Of a stretch of 22,730 bases of DNA, positions 18,301 to 20,943 are shown in pieces. The translations under genes and the position numbers were made by a program. The notes beneath the pieces were generated by a model. That model was given only the letters and a program-made list of their open reading frames with translations, did no database searches and was not told the DNA's origin. Source of the DNA: Choristocarpus tenellus KU-1152 (lineage: Eukaryota > Phaeophyceae); NCBI GenBank assembly GCA_964200185.2, contig CAXNAD020000279.1:1-22730 (forward strand), given 5' to 3'. Each line of letters starts with the position of its first letter. The stretch's first letter is position 1.

Positions 18301-19360
18301 ATATTTTGGCATGATATGGAATGGACCAATTGCATCGATTGGTCCTTTCACTAGGGACACACTGTGTCTTTGCTTCAGTGCACTAATGAAGGTCATCATG
18401 GAATGAACAACAATGTTTCAACCTATTTCAGGTCAACAAGAAAACACGACGGATATATATAATGCAGTGTAACAAAAAATATTCCAGTTGTGCTGAAATT
18501 TAAAGACACACAAGAGTAGAAGCGCCCACAATATAACCAGAGGAAGTCCATCATATAAAACACAGTACAGTCAAAATGAGCAAAATCTCGTTGAAGAGTG
18601 CTTCAGTGTCCTCATACACTAGCAGCATGTACAGTAATTCATCAATACAGTCAATACAGTCAATACATCCAATACATCCAATACATCCAATACACTCAAT
18701 ACATTCAATACATTCAATACATTCAATACAGTCAATACACTCAATACATTCAATACACTCAATCACTGGAATACGACAAAAAAATTGCATCCAAATGTTG
18801 ACACACTATACTTTCCACCCCACTCAGGATCAGAAAAAACATGCAGCAAAATATTGCTAGAGTGGGACAAATATAAACTTATGGGTTATGTGACCGCCCA
18901 GGTTATATTAAAGTTGCCTACTTCAAGGAAGACGGACAAGTGGTGAAAAACTAGAAAAATCTCTTCTGAGAACTTCATACTTCAAACTTCAGCTAGGAGG
19001 ATGCATGTCAGAGGTTACACCGTTCACTGACATAACCTCATCGAAGAAAATGCCGTAATTACGATGTTTTCTCCACAGATGAGGAAGGATCTGAGCAACT
19101 CCTATAACAAGGGGGGCTTCATATCTCACATGAACCGTGCCACAAAGTACACAAAATTCACCATGATGCACAAAACTGAGTGCAGCACTCAAGTCTGCAT
19201 CAACAATTGGGCAACATAGAAACATGAGATTCAAATCAAACACAAATACCTGAGAGAACTTATGGGGAGCAAGAGCAAACGCTAATCCACTATCCTCTCC
19301 CTCCTCTCGCTGATCAATATTGACACGAAACGACTGACGAAGCAGTGCAAGGTACATACG
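206..19360 (-). CDS. Giant multi-exon protein with propeller-like blades and an ILEI/FAM3-type domain (5' part; runs off left edge)
   Basis: Gene-level entry for exons 5-32 listed below. Together they give about 1,660 residues with no internal stop and matching phase at all 27 junctions (19 phase 0, 7 phase 2, 1 phase 1). Order: helical region (exons 5-8); 'LATDGVYLYVWEP' and 'LYK-IGTGFHNTLAGNVY', typical of a propeller-like module in very large eukaryotic proteins; acidic/Ser-rich insertion (exons 11-15); further blades (exons 16-24) ending 'GLVYDQRNNMIWGWDP' / 'LCRWRNKGLAP'; ILEI/GG domain (exons 25-27); helical C-terminal part (exons 28-32). The likely role is a large intracellular scaffold or the N-terminal half of a giant E3-ligase-like protein. 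That is inference: the catalytic end, if any, is outside the window. Introns of 116-1107 bp hold minisatellites and telomere-like tracts. The extent of the gene is secure; the product name is not. Confidence 0.75.
317..1131 (-). other. Intron 31 (815 bp)
   Basis: Separates exons 31 and 32. Contains a 2-unit TTAGGG tract (389-400) and a 10-bp tandem repeat (751-796). Open frames on both strands here are short, with no fitting splice sites. Confidence 0.6.
751..796. repeat. 10-bp tandem repeat, 4.5 units
   Basis: Unit TGTATACCCT, four exact copies then a partial copy. Intronic. GTATAC within the unit is palindromic. Confidence 0.95.
1132..1527 (-). CDS. Exon 31, acceptor lies inside a minisatellite
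   Basis: 396 bp. The first G completes Lys from exon 30, then 'GDIRQGKLRALKLLMRRMSG', PAELAKMFCAYPSRDNPFPK, 'HVSPMTLLGALLNIVVKDGS', and an acidic end 'DSDPLCDEEVKEVVEETKGD' WDQ plus AG|. The acceptor CACCTCCCAG| is formed by the last unit of the 12-bp tandem repeat. Donor AGAG|GTATGC, phase 2. Confidence 0.8.
1531..1657. repeat. 12-bp minisatellite, about 10 units
   Basis: Unit GGGAGGTGACAA (+ strand), with single-base indels that break the period near 1577 and 1618. On the sense strand it is CTTGTCACCTCC, a pyrimidine-rich repeat that abuts and forms the acceptor of exon 31. Confidence 0.95.
2117..2328 (-). CDS. Exon 30, helical region
   Basis: 212 bp. 'VVTLFSADHLERLQKLLLRV', VDQVHTGKTLAIAVYLSRAC, 'LRLFVAAMDIFYPTCEERCS', LLVHYLDQYV plus AA|. 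Acceptor CCCCTTCTCAG|, perfect donor AA|GTAAGT, phase 2. Paired amphipathic helices typical of an alpha solenoid. Confidence 0.8.
2498..2611 (-). CDS. Exon 29, probable exon
   Basis: 38 codons, 'GHINIVCTWGIPSGYVGRNS' then VMNAWFPTALRVKAKILL. The last part runs smoothly into VVTLFSADHLERLQ of exon 30. Acceptor CTTCCAGTACAG|, donor TTG|GTAGGT, phase 0. The C-terminal half is convincing; the start of the exon is less certain. Confidence 0.6.
2849..3090. repeat. 11-bp minisatellite, 22 units, with 99-bp higher-order period
   Basis: Unit AGACAAGTATC. The variant pair ATACGAGTATC + ATGTAAGTATC occurs at 2860-2881 and again at 2959-2980, exactly nine units later. Lies in the 646-bp intron between exons 28 and 29. 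The + strand happens to be open across it, but the product is only a translated repeat. Confidence 0.95.
3258..3548 (-). CDS. Exon 28, helical region after the ILEI domain
   Basis: 97 codons. 'VHMCVDVSRETLHSLVELIL' QHQEYLKD, a basic/Ser linker, then 'GGILLSVLNVLTTQIYQLLR' GSTAAQ. Acceptor TGTTGATAG|, donor CAG|GTAAGC, phase 0. Armadillo-like helix spacing; no family assigned. Confidence 0.75.
3841..4071 (-). CDS. Exon 27, ILEI/FAM3-type domain C-terminal half
   Basis: 77 codons. 'VMIAVQHDCSGHMTPSARKA', then LVSVGACRDNVMSLSQHKFC and 'SFAMIGKKGAKPGTVPQVLR'. It corresponds to the family pattern V-x-VAV-x-DDAS..LT..AR.AL.SLG then SFA-x-IG-x-KGA-x-PG-x-VPE. Acceptor TTCACCCTAG|, donor TCG|GTGGGT, phase 0. 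The tail MRTKGSATVRQRLPTPS looks like a linker. Confidence 0.8.
4554..4725 (-). CDS. Exon 26, ILEI/FAM3-type domain core
   Basis: 172 bp. 'LLVRGEDACMKEAGINVVVM', DEGLNFPSDSRHFATQDSEH, 'TADRLADFINGVTIGLT'. GINVVVMDEG, SRHFAT and a helix ending LADFIN are hallmarks of ILEI domains (FAM3, CEMIP, POMGNT1), where the usual form is G-x-NVVV-x-DE, SR-x-FDT and LA-x-FLN. Here the Asp of FDT is Ala. Acceptor GAACGTAG|, donor ACG|GTGAGA, phase 0. Confidence 0.8.
5096..5172 (-). CDS. Exon 25, start of ILEI/FAM3-type domain
   Basis: 77 bp, 'EAVAEARSGCELEASSGGLE' then DGNFS and split AG|. Acceptor TAACTCTCAG|, donor AAG|GTACAC, phase 2. SSGGLEDGNFS-R-LLVRGED fits the first two strands of the ILEI/GG fold (pattern S-x-G-x3-G-N-x-S/A then V-x-G). 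Confidence 0.7.
5423..5551 (-). CDS. Possible exon with Cys-Asp repeat
   Basis: Between exons 24 and 25. A frame from acceptor GAGTTCAG| reads 'YEDCDCDCDCAFLLELLPRP' then CQLKDNPD (donor GAT|GTACAG at 5468), or runs on to DICSICEYVDY (donor TAT|GTGTGA, ending 5423). Both keep phase 0. The CDCDCD part is an ACAGTC microsatellite at 5520-5543 (+). The acceptor lacks a pyrimidine tract, so this exon is doubtful. Confidence 0.3.
5806..6108 (-). CDS. Exon 24, end of propeller region and helical linker
   Basis: 101 codons. 'LCRWRNKGLAPVFLPPLPGQ' follows WDPAELQ directly and closes the last blade. Then a charged helical part: 'EALERAKQEWLCAMLTSSAP', 'VSPEELEGLEATRFAAVLMC', ending HLERMGEPFGPPE. Acceptor CCTCAAAACAG|, donor GAG|GTGCTT, phase 0. 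Confidence 0.8.
6598..6794 (-). CDS. Exon 23, propeller-like blade
   Basis: 197 bp. 'TETVCLRCRVGVVEEGEAVE', then 'GMLAAPQGLVYDQRNNMIWG' and WDPAELQ. GLVYDQRNNMIWGWDP is a strong blade signature. Acceptor GTTGCCCTAG|, donor CAG|GTACGC, phase 0 into LCRWRNKG of exon 24. Confidence 0.8.
7058..7269 (-). CDS. Exon 22, propeller-like blade
   Basis: 212 bp. 'LRQGASDKDDGIAKLDVYYL', DPQDDFKIVKTVQLGWG, then 'SAILCNGTRLMLLGPPEGST'. Two clear blade halves. Acceptor GTGAATTGCAG|, preceded by a 25-nt C-rich tract (the + strand G run). Donor TCG-A|GTACGT, phase 1, the only phase 1 junction; it gives AGC (Ser) with exon 23. Confidence 0.75.
7304..7328 (+). repeat. Poly-G run (19 G, A, 5 G)
   Basis: On the sense strand this is a C run 35-59 nt upstream of the acceptor of exon 22. 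It can serve as the pyrimidine tract. The + (template) strand could form a G-quadruplex. The exact length may be affected by sequencing error. Confidence 0.85.
7803..8021 (-). CDS. Exon 21
   Basis: 219 bp. The frame was chosen because the first G completes the ATG split from exon 20 and the last TG is completed by exon 22. Reads 'FIRCSLSLPTYGQEGRDGPP', then 'LSRIVAFGPLDSMGLGSSMH', then 'AMTSDSRHLILVHSRHSRGM'. SDSRHLILVHSRH is blade-like. Acceptor AACAAACAG|, donor TG|GTTGAG. A second frame (LVSTYLWSRGKRW...) is also open but does not fit the phases. Confidence 0.55.
8036..8415. repeat. Two telomere-like tracts in intron 20
   Basis: GGGTTAGGGTTA at 8036-8047 and CCCTAACCCTAGCTAGCCCT and more at 8388-8415, in opposite orientation, about 340 bp apart inside the intron between exons 20 and 21. 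The sequence between them shows nothing else I can name. Confidence 0.85.
8517..8722 (-). CDS. Exon 20
   Basis: 206 bp, 'AFWMSAVWLKCFRACPLNLS' then 'RLVVETSQDGESWRTMGEVE' and 'TGNLIIVEAEEQQGVGA' plus AT|. Acceptor TCTGGACAG|, donor AT|GTGAGC, phase 2. The VETSQDGESW pattern recalls the beta-sandwich strand of discoidin (F5/8C-like) folds, but the segment is too short to claim that. Confidence 0.7.
9011..9074 (-). CDS. Exon 19, short exon
   Basis: 64 bp. A single T completes the Ser codon left by exon 18, then 'ALLLMTGFYDPEVALSVGMR' and K. Acceptor TTATTTGCAAG|, donor AAG|GTCTCC. The phase match with exons 18 and 20 is the main support. Confidence 0.65.
9191..9384 (-). CDS. Exon 18, propeller-like blade
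   Basis: 'NTEGFVAAASTTFYFAQHDR' then DRVVVVALDRVRVLRRAGVE and 'LYVENAMGFNVAHIVG' plus a split codon (AG|). Donor AAG|GTGAGG, phase 2. The acceptor is uncertain: CCCGTGAG| at 9384, with a good pyrimidine tract, or AGACAG| at 9360; both keep phase 0. Alternating hydrophobic strands support a blade. Confidence 0.65.
9954..10253 (-). CDS. Exon 17, blade plus acidic loop
   Basis: 100 codons. 'VSGALEVGEVAVLSMSNLQM' and EKIISLAHLPIPGFPG look like the outer strands of the blade begun in exon 16. They are followed by an acidic loop (SAEDEEKEDERLSG) and the strand-like 'GAVVMECSSNAQLSDGILQ'. Acceptor CCCTTGCAG|, donor CAG|GTACAT, phase 0. Confidence 0.75.
10730..10879 (-). CDS. Exon 16, propeller-like blade
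   Basis: 50 codons, 'DLGMLTNAIPQAHVARGVAD' to 'PVWLVCVGGRLFLREK'. WLVCVGGRLFLRE is a typical blade strand pair. Acceptor CTTTGTACAG|, donor AAG|GTGAGA, phase 0. Joins VSGALEVGEVAVLSM in exon 17. Confidence 0.75.
11044..11168. repeat. Degenerate CTAACTA-type repeat
   Basis: Irregular array of ACTAACTAC-like units in the 666-bp intron between exons 15 and 16. The same intron also holds a good isolated acceptor (CTTCTCAG near 11426) without a convincing exon behind it. Confidence 0.8.
11546..11656 (-). CDS. Exon 15
   Basis: 37 codons, 'EEGWTPLMVNEDDDSSADGE' to 'LVHPDTGDTVDPLS'. Acceptor GGCTTCCAG|, donor TCG|GTAGGG, phase 0. ILELVHPDTGDT is strand-plus-turn sequence consistent with a blade. 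Confidence 0.7.
12058..12174 (-). CDS. Exon 14
   Basis: 39 codons, 'IPPSGEYDETAHSQSVNIGE' to 'ERRMINNNIWYR'. Acceptor TTGTGACAG|, donor CGT|GTGAGG, phase 0. The closing INNNIWYR looks like re-entry into a beta strand after the disordered insertion. Confidence 0.65.
12241..12290. repeat. 10-bp tandem repeat, 5 units
   Basis: Unit TCAAGGTGAG in the 843-bp intron between exons 13 and 14. On the + strand each junction makes AAG|GTGAGT, a perfect 5' splice-site consensus, but antisense to the gene. Confidence 0.95.
12451..12530. repeat. 10-bp tandem repeat, 8 exact units
   Basis: TTTGTAGATG repeated eight times without a mismatch, in the same intron as the TCAAGGTGAG array. Perfect identity suggests recent expansion. 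Confidence 0.98.
12863..12881. repeat. Telomere-like tract, about 3 units
   Basis: TTAACCCTAACCCTAACCC on the + strand, intronic (intron after exon 13). Confidence 0.9.
13018..13321 (-). CDS. Exon 13, Ser/Arg-rich disordered segment
   Basis: 304 bp (1 + 101 codons). Reads SGLDGSSASLRRAGSAP, then VHSDDEGVYDRTSGLARSSS, then a Ser/Thr/Pro-rich stretch, ending 'LHFRSLDTMGLVSE'. Acceptor GTGAATCAG|, donor GAG|GTAAGG. Likely a regulated, phosphorylatable loop; RRAGSAP resembles a basophilic kinase site. No domain recognised. Confidence 0.7.
13893..13917. repeat. Telomere-like tract with GCTAGGG variants
   Basis: Alternating GGGTTAGGGCTA units in the intron after exon 12. Similar mixed units occur at 8388-8415. 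Confidence 0.85.
13970..14052 (-). CDS. Exon 12, acidic linker
   Basis: 83 bp, 'DFSTDEPGDASVDVIGGSHE' then GYDLDPN plus a split Arg codon (AG|G). Acceptor ATGTACAG|, donor AACAG|GTGATT. Phase 2, completed exactly by exon 13, which supports both exons. Confidence 0.65.
14098..14255. repeat. 16-bp minisatellite, 7 good units plus degenerate copies
   Basis: Unit ACTTGTCAATAAAAAC from 14144. The copies at 14098-14143 are diverged. It makes up nearly half of the 343-bp intron between exons 11 and 12. Confidence 0.95.
14396..14509 (-). CDS. Exon 11, acidic/Ser-rich insertion
   Basis: 38 codons, 'YNKYQRPSAADIAVMHDVGG' then a DDESESSYMYESESEFSE tail. Acceptor TGTGATTGCAG|, donor GAG|GTGAAG, phase 0. 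Low-complexity acidic sequence with Ser/Tyr flanked by acidic residues (casein-kinase-like sites), probably a disordered loop inside the propeller region. Confidence 0.65.
14855..14982. repeat. 40-46 bp tandem repeat, 3 units
   Basis: Each unit has TTGACTTCAGACACTCAGG, then ATACACACACAAGTACAGT or close variants. A TTAGGGTTAG tract lies immediately before it (14843-14852). In the 792-bp intron between exons 10 and 11. Confidence 0.95.
15302..15412 (-). CDS. Exon 10, first propeller-like blade (b); GC donor
   Basis: 37 codons, 'IGTGFHNTLAGNVYCKKAGI' to 'KGIPVEDGVQ'. It joins exon 9 so that LYK is followed directly by IGTGFHNTLAGNVY, a recognisable propeller-like motif. Acceptor TATTCTAG|. The best donor is CAG|GCAAGT, a GC-AG type site; the only nearby GT alternative is GGC|GTACAG, two codons earlier. 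Confidence 0.7.
15542..15646 (-). CDS. Possible cassette exon, Cys-rich
   Basis: 35 codons between exons 9 and 10, open in phase 0 with possible sites GATTCAG| and CAA|GTGTAG. It reads 'RKDRLEGQVIYAGGEPASLA' then GKCVECQPFTGCCEQ, with CxxC and CC. Inclusion would split the LYK-IGTG motif, so the constitutive form most likely skips it. It may also be chance. Confidence 0.25.
15688..15724. repeat. AT-only microsatellite
   Basis: TATATATTTATATTATATAT-type sequence in the intron between exons 9 and 10. Confidence 0.85.
16120..16290 (-). CDS. Exon 9, first propeller-like blade (a)
   Basis: 57 codons. The diagnostic part is 'CNLATDGVYLYVWEPVSKTL' followed by YK. The pattern DG-x-YLYV...LYK is a common opening strand pair of propeller blades. 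Acceptor TTCCTACCAG|, donor AAG|GTAGGG, phase 0. The next exon completes the motif as IGTGFHNTLAGNVY. Confidence 0.75.
16863..17015 (-). CDS. Exon 8
   Basis: 51 codons, 'AMSLLLAVGVVSGSIADVVC' to 'NRLREHSTSYM'. Acceptor CCTGTTCAG|, donor ATG|GTGAGG, phase 0. The hydrophobic small-residue helix pattern (SLLLAVGVVSGS) resembles helical segments that precede the first blade in giant propeller-bearing proteins. I infer it is structural rather than a membrane span. Confidence 0.7.
17067..17082. repeat. Telomere-like tract, 2.5 units
   Basis: TTAGGGTTAGGGTTAG in the intron before exon 8, 52 bp upstream of its acceptor. Confidence 0.9.
17554..17652 (-). CDS. Exon 7
   Basis: 33 codons, 'VESNELVGSLHDLRTLARDT' then a Ser-rich ASSSTSSCEDKAQ. 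Acceptor TGGAATAG|, donor CAG|GTTTGT, phase 0. Likely helix plus flexible linker. Confidence 0.7.
17987..18142 (-). CDS. Exon 6
   Basis: 52 codons, 'APVEVNVLLSMTLRGQLKMM' to 'LFASCPPFGLAQ'. Acceptor TTAGTCCCAG|, donor CAG|GTTTGG, phase 0 on both sides. Amphipathic helical segment. Preceded by the longest intron of the gene (1107 bp), which holds the 9-bp minisatellite. Confidence 0.7.
18642..18758. repeat. 9-bp minisatellite, 13 units
   Basis: Unit TCAATACAT with variants ending CAG or CAC and a CCAATACAT block in the middle. The 9-bp unit keeps frames open on both strands (repeated Ser-Ile-His or Ile-Glu-Cys), which explains the ORFs there; neither is a supported gene. In the 1107-bp intron between exons 5 and 6. 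Confidence 0.95.
19250..19360 (-). CDS. Exon 5, first secure exon of the giant gene
   Basis: 37 codons, 'RMYLALLRQSFRVNIDQ' then an acidic turn and 'LAFALAPHKFSQ'. Strong acceptor with pyrimidine tract (TTCCCATTTCCCAG|) and donor CAG|GTATTT. The frame stays open for 85 codons past the donor (to about 18992), so intron retention would give a longer product. If this gene is separate from exons 1-4, its first ATG could be the second codon here. Confidence 0.65.
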
Positions 19361-19741
19361 CTGGGAAATGGGAAGGCAGGCCCTTTGTCAAGGCACACAC
19401 AGAATAACAAACTCACAGATATGTTGGGACCACAGCATCATATAAGTTACCAACACAGTAGTGACATGGGAGTAAAACATGATAACAAAGCCACTGTAGG
19501 TAACACTCAACCAAAAAGTAGTCATTTCCACGCAAAAAGTGTGTGACCACAGGATGATCCGACAGAAATAAAAAAATACAAGACAAGAATAATCACAAGG
19601 TAACAGCAGTTCACAATATTAAGTAGTAACAGCTTTGGATAACCAGGGCATATATTATATCTGGACATCAGCCATGTTTAGTTTGCAGGAGGTAGTCTTC
19701 ACAAGTATACTGTACAATACAAACTAGACATACAAATGAAG

Positions 19742-19855
19742 CTAAGGTTCCAACATCTCATTGAGCTCATCCATGGATTTGTTAGTAGTGATTAATGCCA
19801 ACATTTCCCTATACACTTTCTTCAAGCTCCCAGTTGATGTAGCAAGCCTCCTTGC
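19742..19855 (-). CDS. Exon 4, ends in TAG
   Basis: Acceptor ATGATAG|, phase 0. Reads 'ARRLATSTGSLKKVYREMLA' then LITTNKSMDELNEMLEP and TAG (19744-19742). The helical, charged composition looks genuinely coding. No good in-frame GT donor precedes the stop. GTGTAT after SLKK or GTTGGA after LNE-M are the only alternatives, and only the first keeps phase 0 with exon 5. Confidence 0.5.
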   Translation of the reverse strand, partial: ARRLATSTGSLKKVYREMLALITTNKSMDELNEMLEP

Positions 19856-20943
19856 CTATCATTTTAGTCTAGAAAATCCTGGATTGCAAGGACCAACACC
19901 AGATGAGTAATGAAGTAGAGTGTAACAACTAACCCGTGACTCCCTAATCACGAAGAGAAACTAAGGTTGACAGGCAACCAGCAGCGAGCGCACCTCATAC
20001 AGTCTTGATCGCATGATTAAAGCAATAGCGTGAGGTGATCGTTTGAGCTGCCCCTCTCCCAGCAGCTCTGGAAAATCCTCTACGCTTGTTGCCCTTTCCC
20101 CCTTGCACCTTCTCCCCGCTGACTTTGTCCCTCCCTGCCTCAAGAGTTGCAACATACGTTGCACAGACACCACCTCCCGCCCAGAGACAGAGGGACCGCC
20201 AGGGAATCCAGCTACTGCGGAACCAACACCAATACCTACATCCCCCCCTTCCCCATCCTCCTGCAATGACAATTTTCATCAATAGCCAACAAAGAGGGGC
20301 CCAGCAGGCAAGTGACAAACAGTCGTGAGGTCAGCACGGCGCAATCACCCGTTGGTAGCATAGGAAAGGATGAGAAGGTTACTAATGGGAGTCTGTGGCT
20401 CTTGCTAAATGTCAGTGGGAAACAGTCTTGAAACATAGAGAATTAGGAAGAGGAGTGACATTGCACCTCACTAAATGTCTCTCAAGCGCCTTACAAAAGA
20501 ATCCACGCCATAATTTACTGAATTGTCAACCATCAAGTATGCTATGGATATCGACGTGGTAGGTTCCTTGTGTCAGATATATTGTTGACCATGACTCACC
20601 AGTTCAAGTTGTGTACCATTGAGAACAGGGAGGTTAGCATACTCATCCTCTAAGAAGTCCTCGTTGAAGACGATGGAAGTCGAAGCCTGTATAAATGATA
20701 GTATTCGTAAGAGATATATGGATCGGTGAGGGGGTATTGGTGCCAGAATGCATTCGATGTAGAGAGAGTGTTCGAACGTAGGTAGAGGTCTTCGTACTTT
20801 CATTATGACCTCTTCGAACAGTCAAGAAATCAGGAACACGATTCGACTGCACTCCTCACAGATAGCCATTTGTGGTCATCTTCCACTATATCGGCATCCA
20901 CAGGGTCCACTTGTGCTGAAGGGTGGTCCAAGATGTTGCCCAT
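19742..20943 (-). CDS. Four-exon small gene, or 5' end of the giant gene
   Basis: Gene-level entry for exons 1-4 (84, 87, 267 and 114 bp, all phase 0). The product is about 183 residues. It starts 'MGNILDHPSAQVDPVDADIV', has an in-frame TAG 18 bp upstream of the ATG, and ends 'SMDELNEMLEP' then TAG. It has an acidic N-terminus, a Gly-rich linker and a helical C-terminal half ('RMLQLLRQ', 'PHAIALIMRSRLYE', 'GSLKKVYREMLALITTN'). I do not recognise a family. The next exon (5) has a strong acceptor and enters in phase 0, as if continuing an upstream exon, so these four exons may really be the N-terminus of the giant protein, with the exon 4 donor or a small linking exon missed. A Gly at position 2 makes N-myristoylation possible, though residue 6 is Asp, which is unfavourable. 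Confidence 0.5.
19994..20260 (-). CDS. Exon 3
   Basis: 89 codons: Gly-rich start (EDGEGGDVGIGVGSAVAGFP), basic middle, helical end 'PHAIALIMRSRLYE'. Acceptor GTCATTGCAG|. The donor is ambiguous: GAG|GTGCGC at 19993, or CTG|GTTGCC at 19978, which would add VRSLL. Both are phase 0. Confidence 0.65.
20600..20686 (-). CDS. Exon 2
   Basis: 29 codons reading 'ASTSIVFNEDFLEDEYANLP' and then an NGTQLEL ending. Acceptor TTTATACAG| and consensus donor CTG|GTGAGT. Phase 0 on both sides. Acidic segment without a recognised domain. Confidence 0.65.
20860..20943 (-). CDS. Exon 1 (start codon)
   Basis: ATG at 20943-20941, 28 codons, ends 'DIVEDDHKWLS' at donor T|GTGAGG (20859). An in-frame TAG lies 18 bp upstream and no other in-frame ATG lies between, which supports this start. 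Upstream is a short duplication of the motif TAGCGCCC (about 20959-20976, + strand). Phase 0 into exon 2. Confidence 0.6.

Noticed and set aside
18551-18860. ORFs on both strands encoding Ile-Glu-Cys or Ser-Ile-His repeats
   Set aside because: A 9-bp repeat without stops keeps frames open on both strands. It lies inside an intron.
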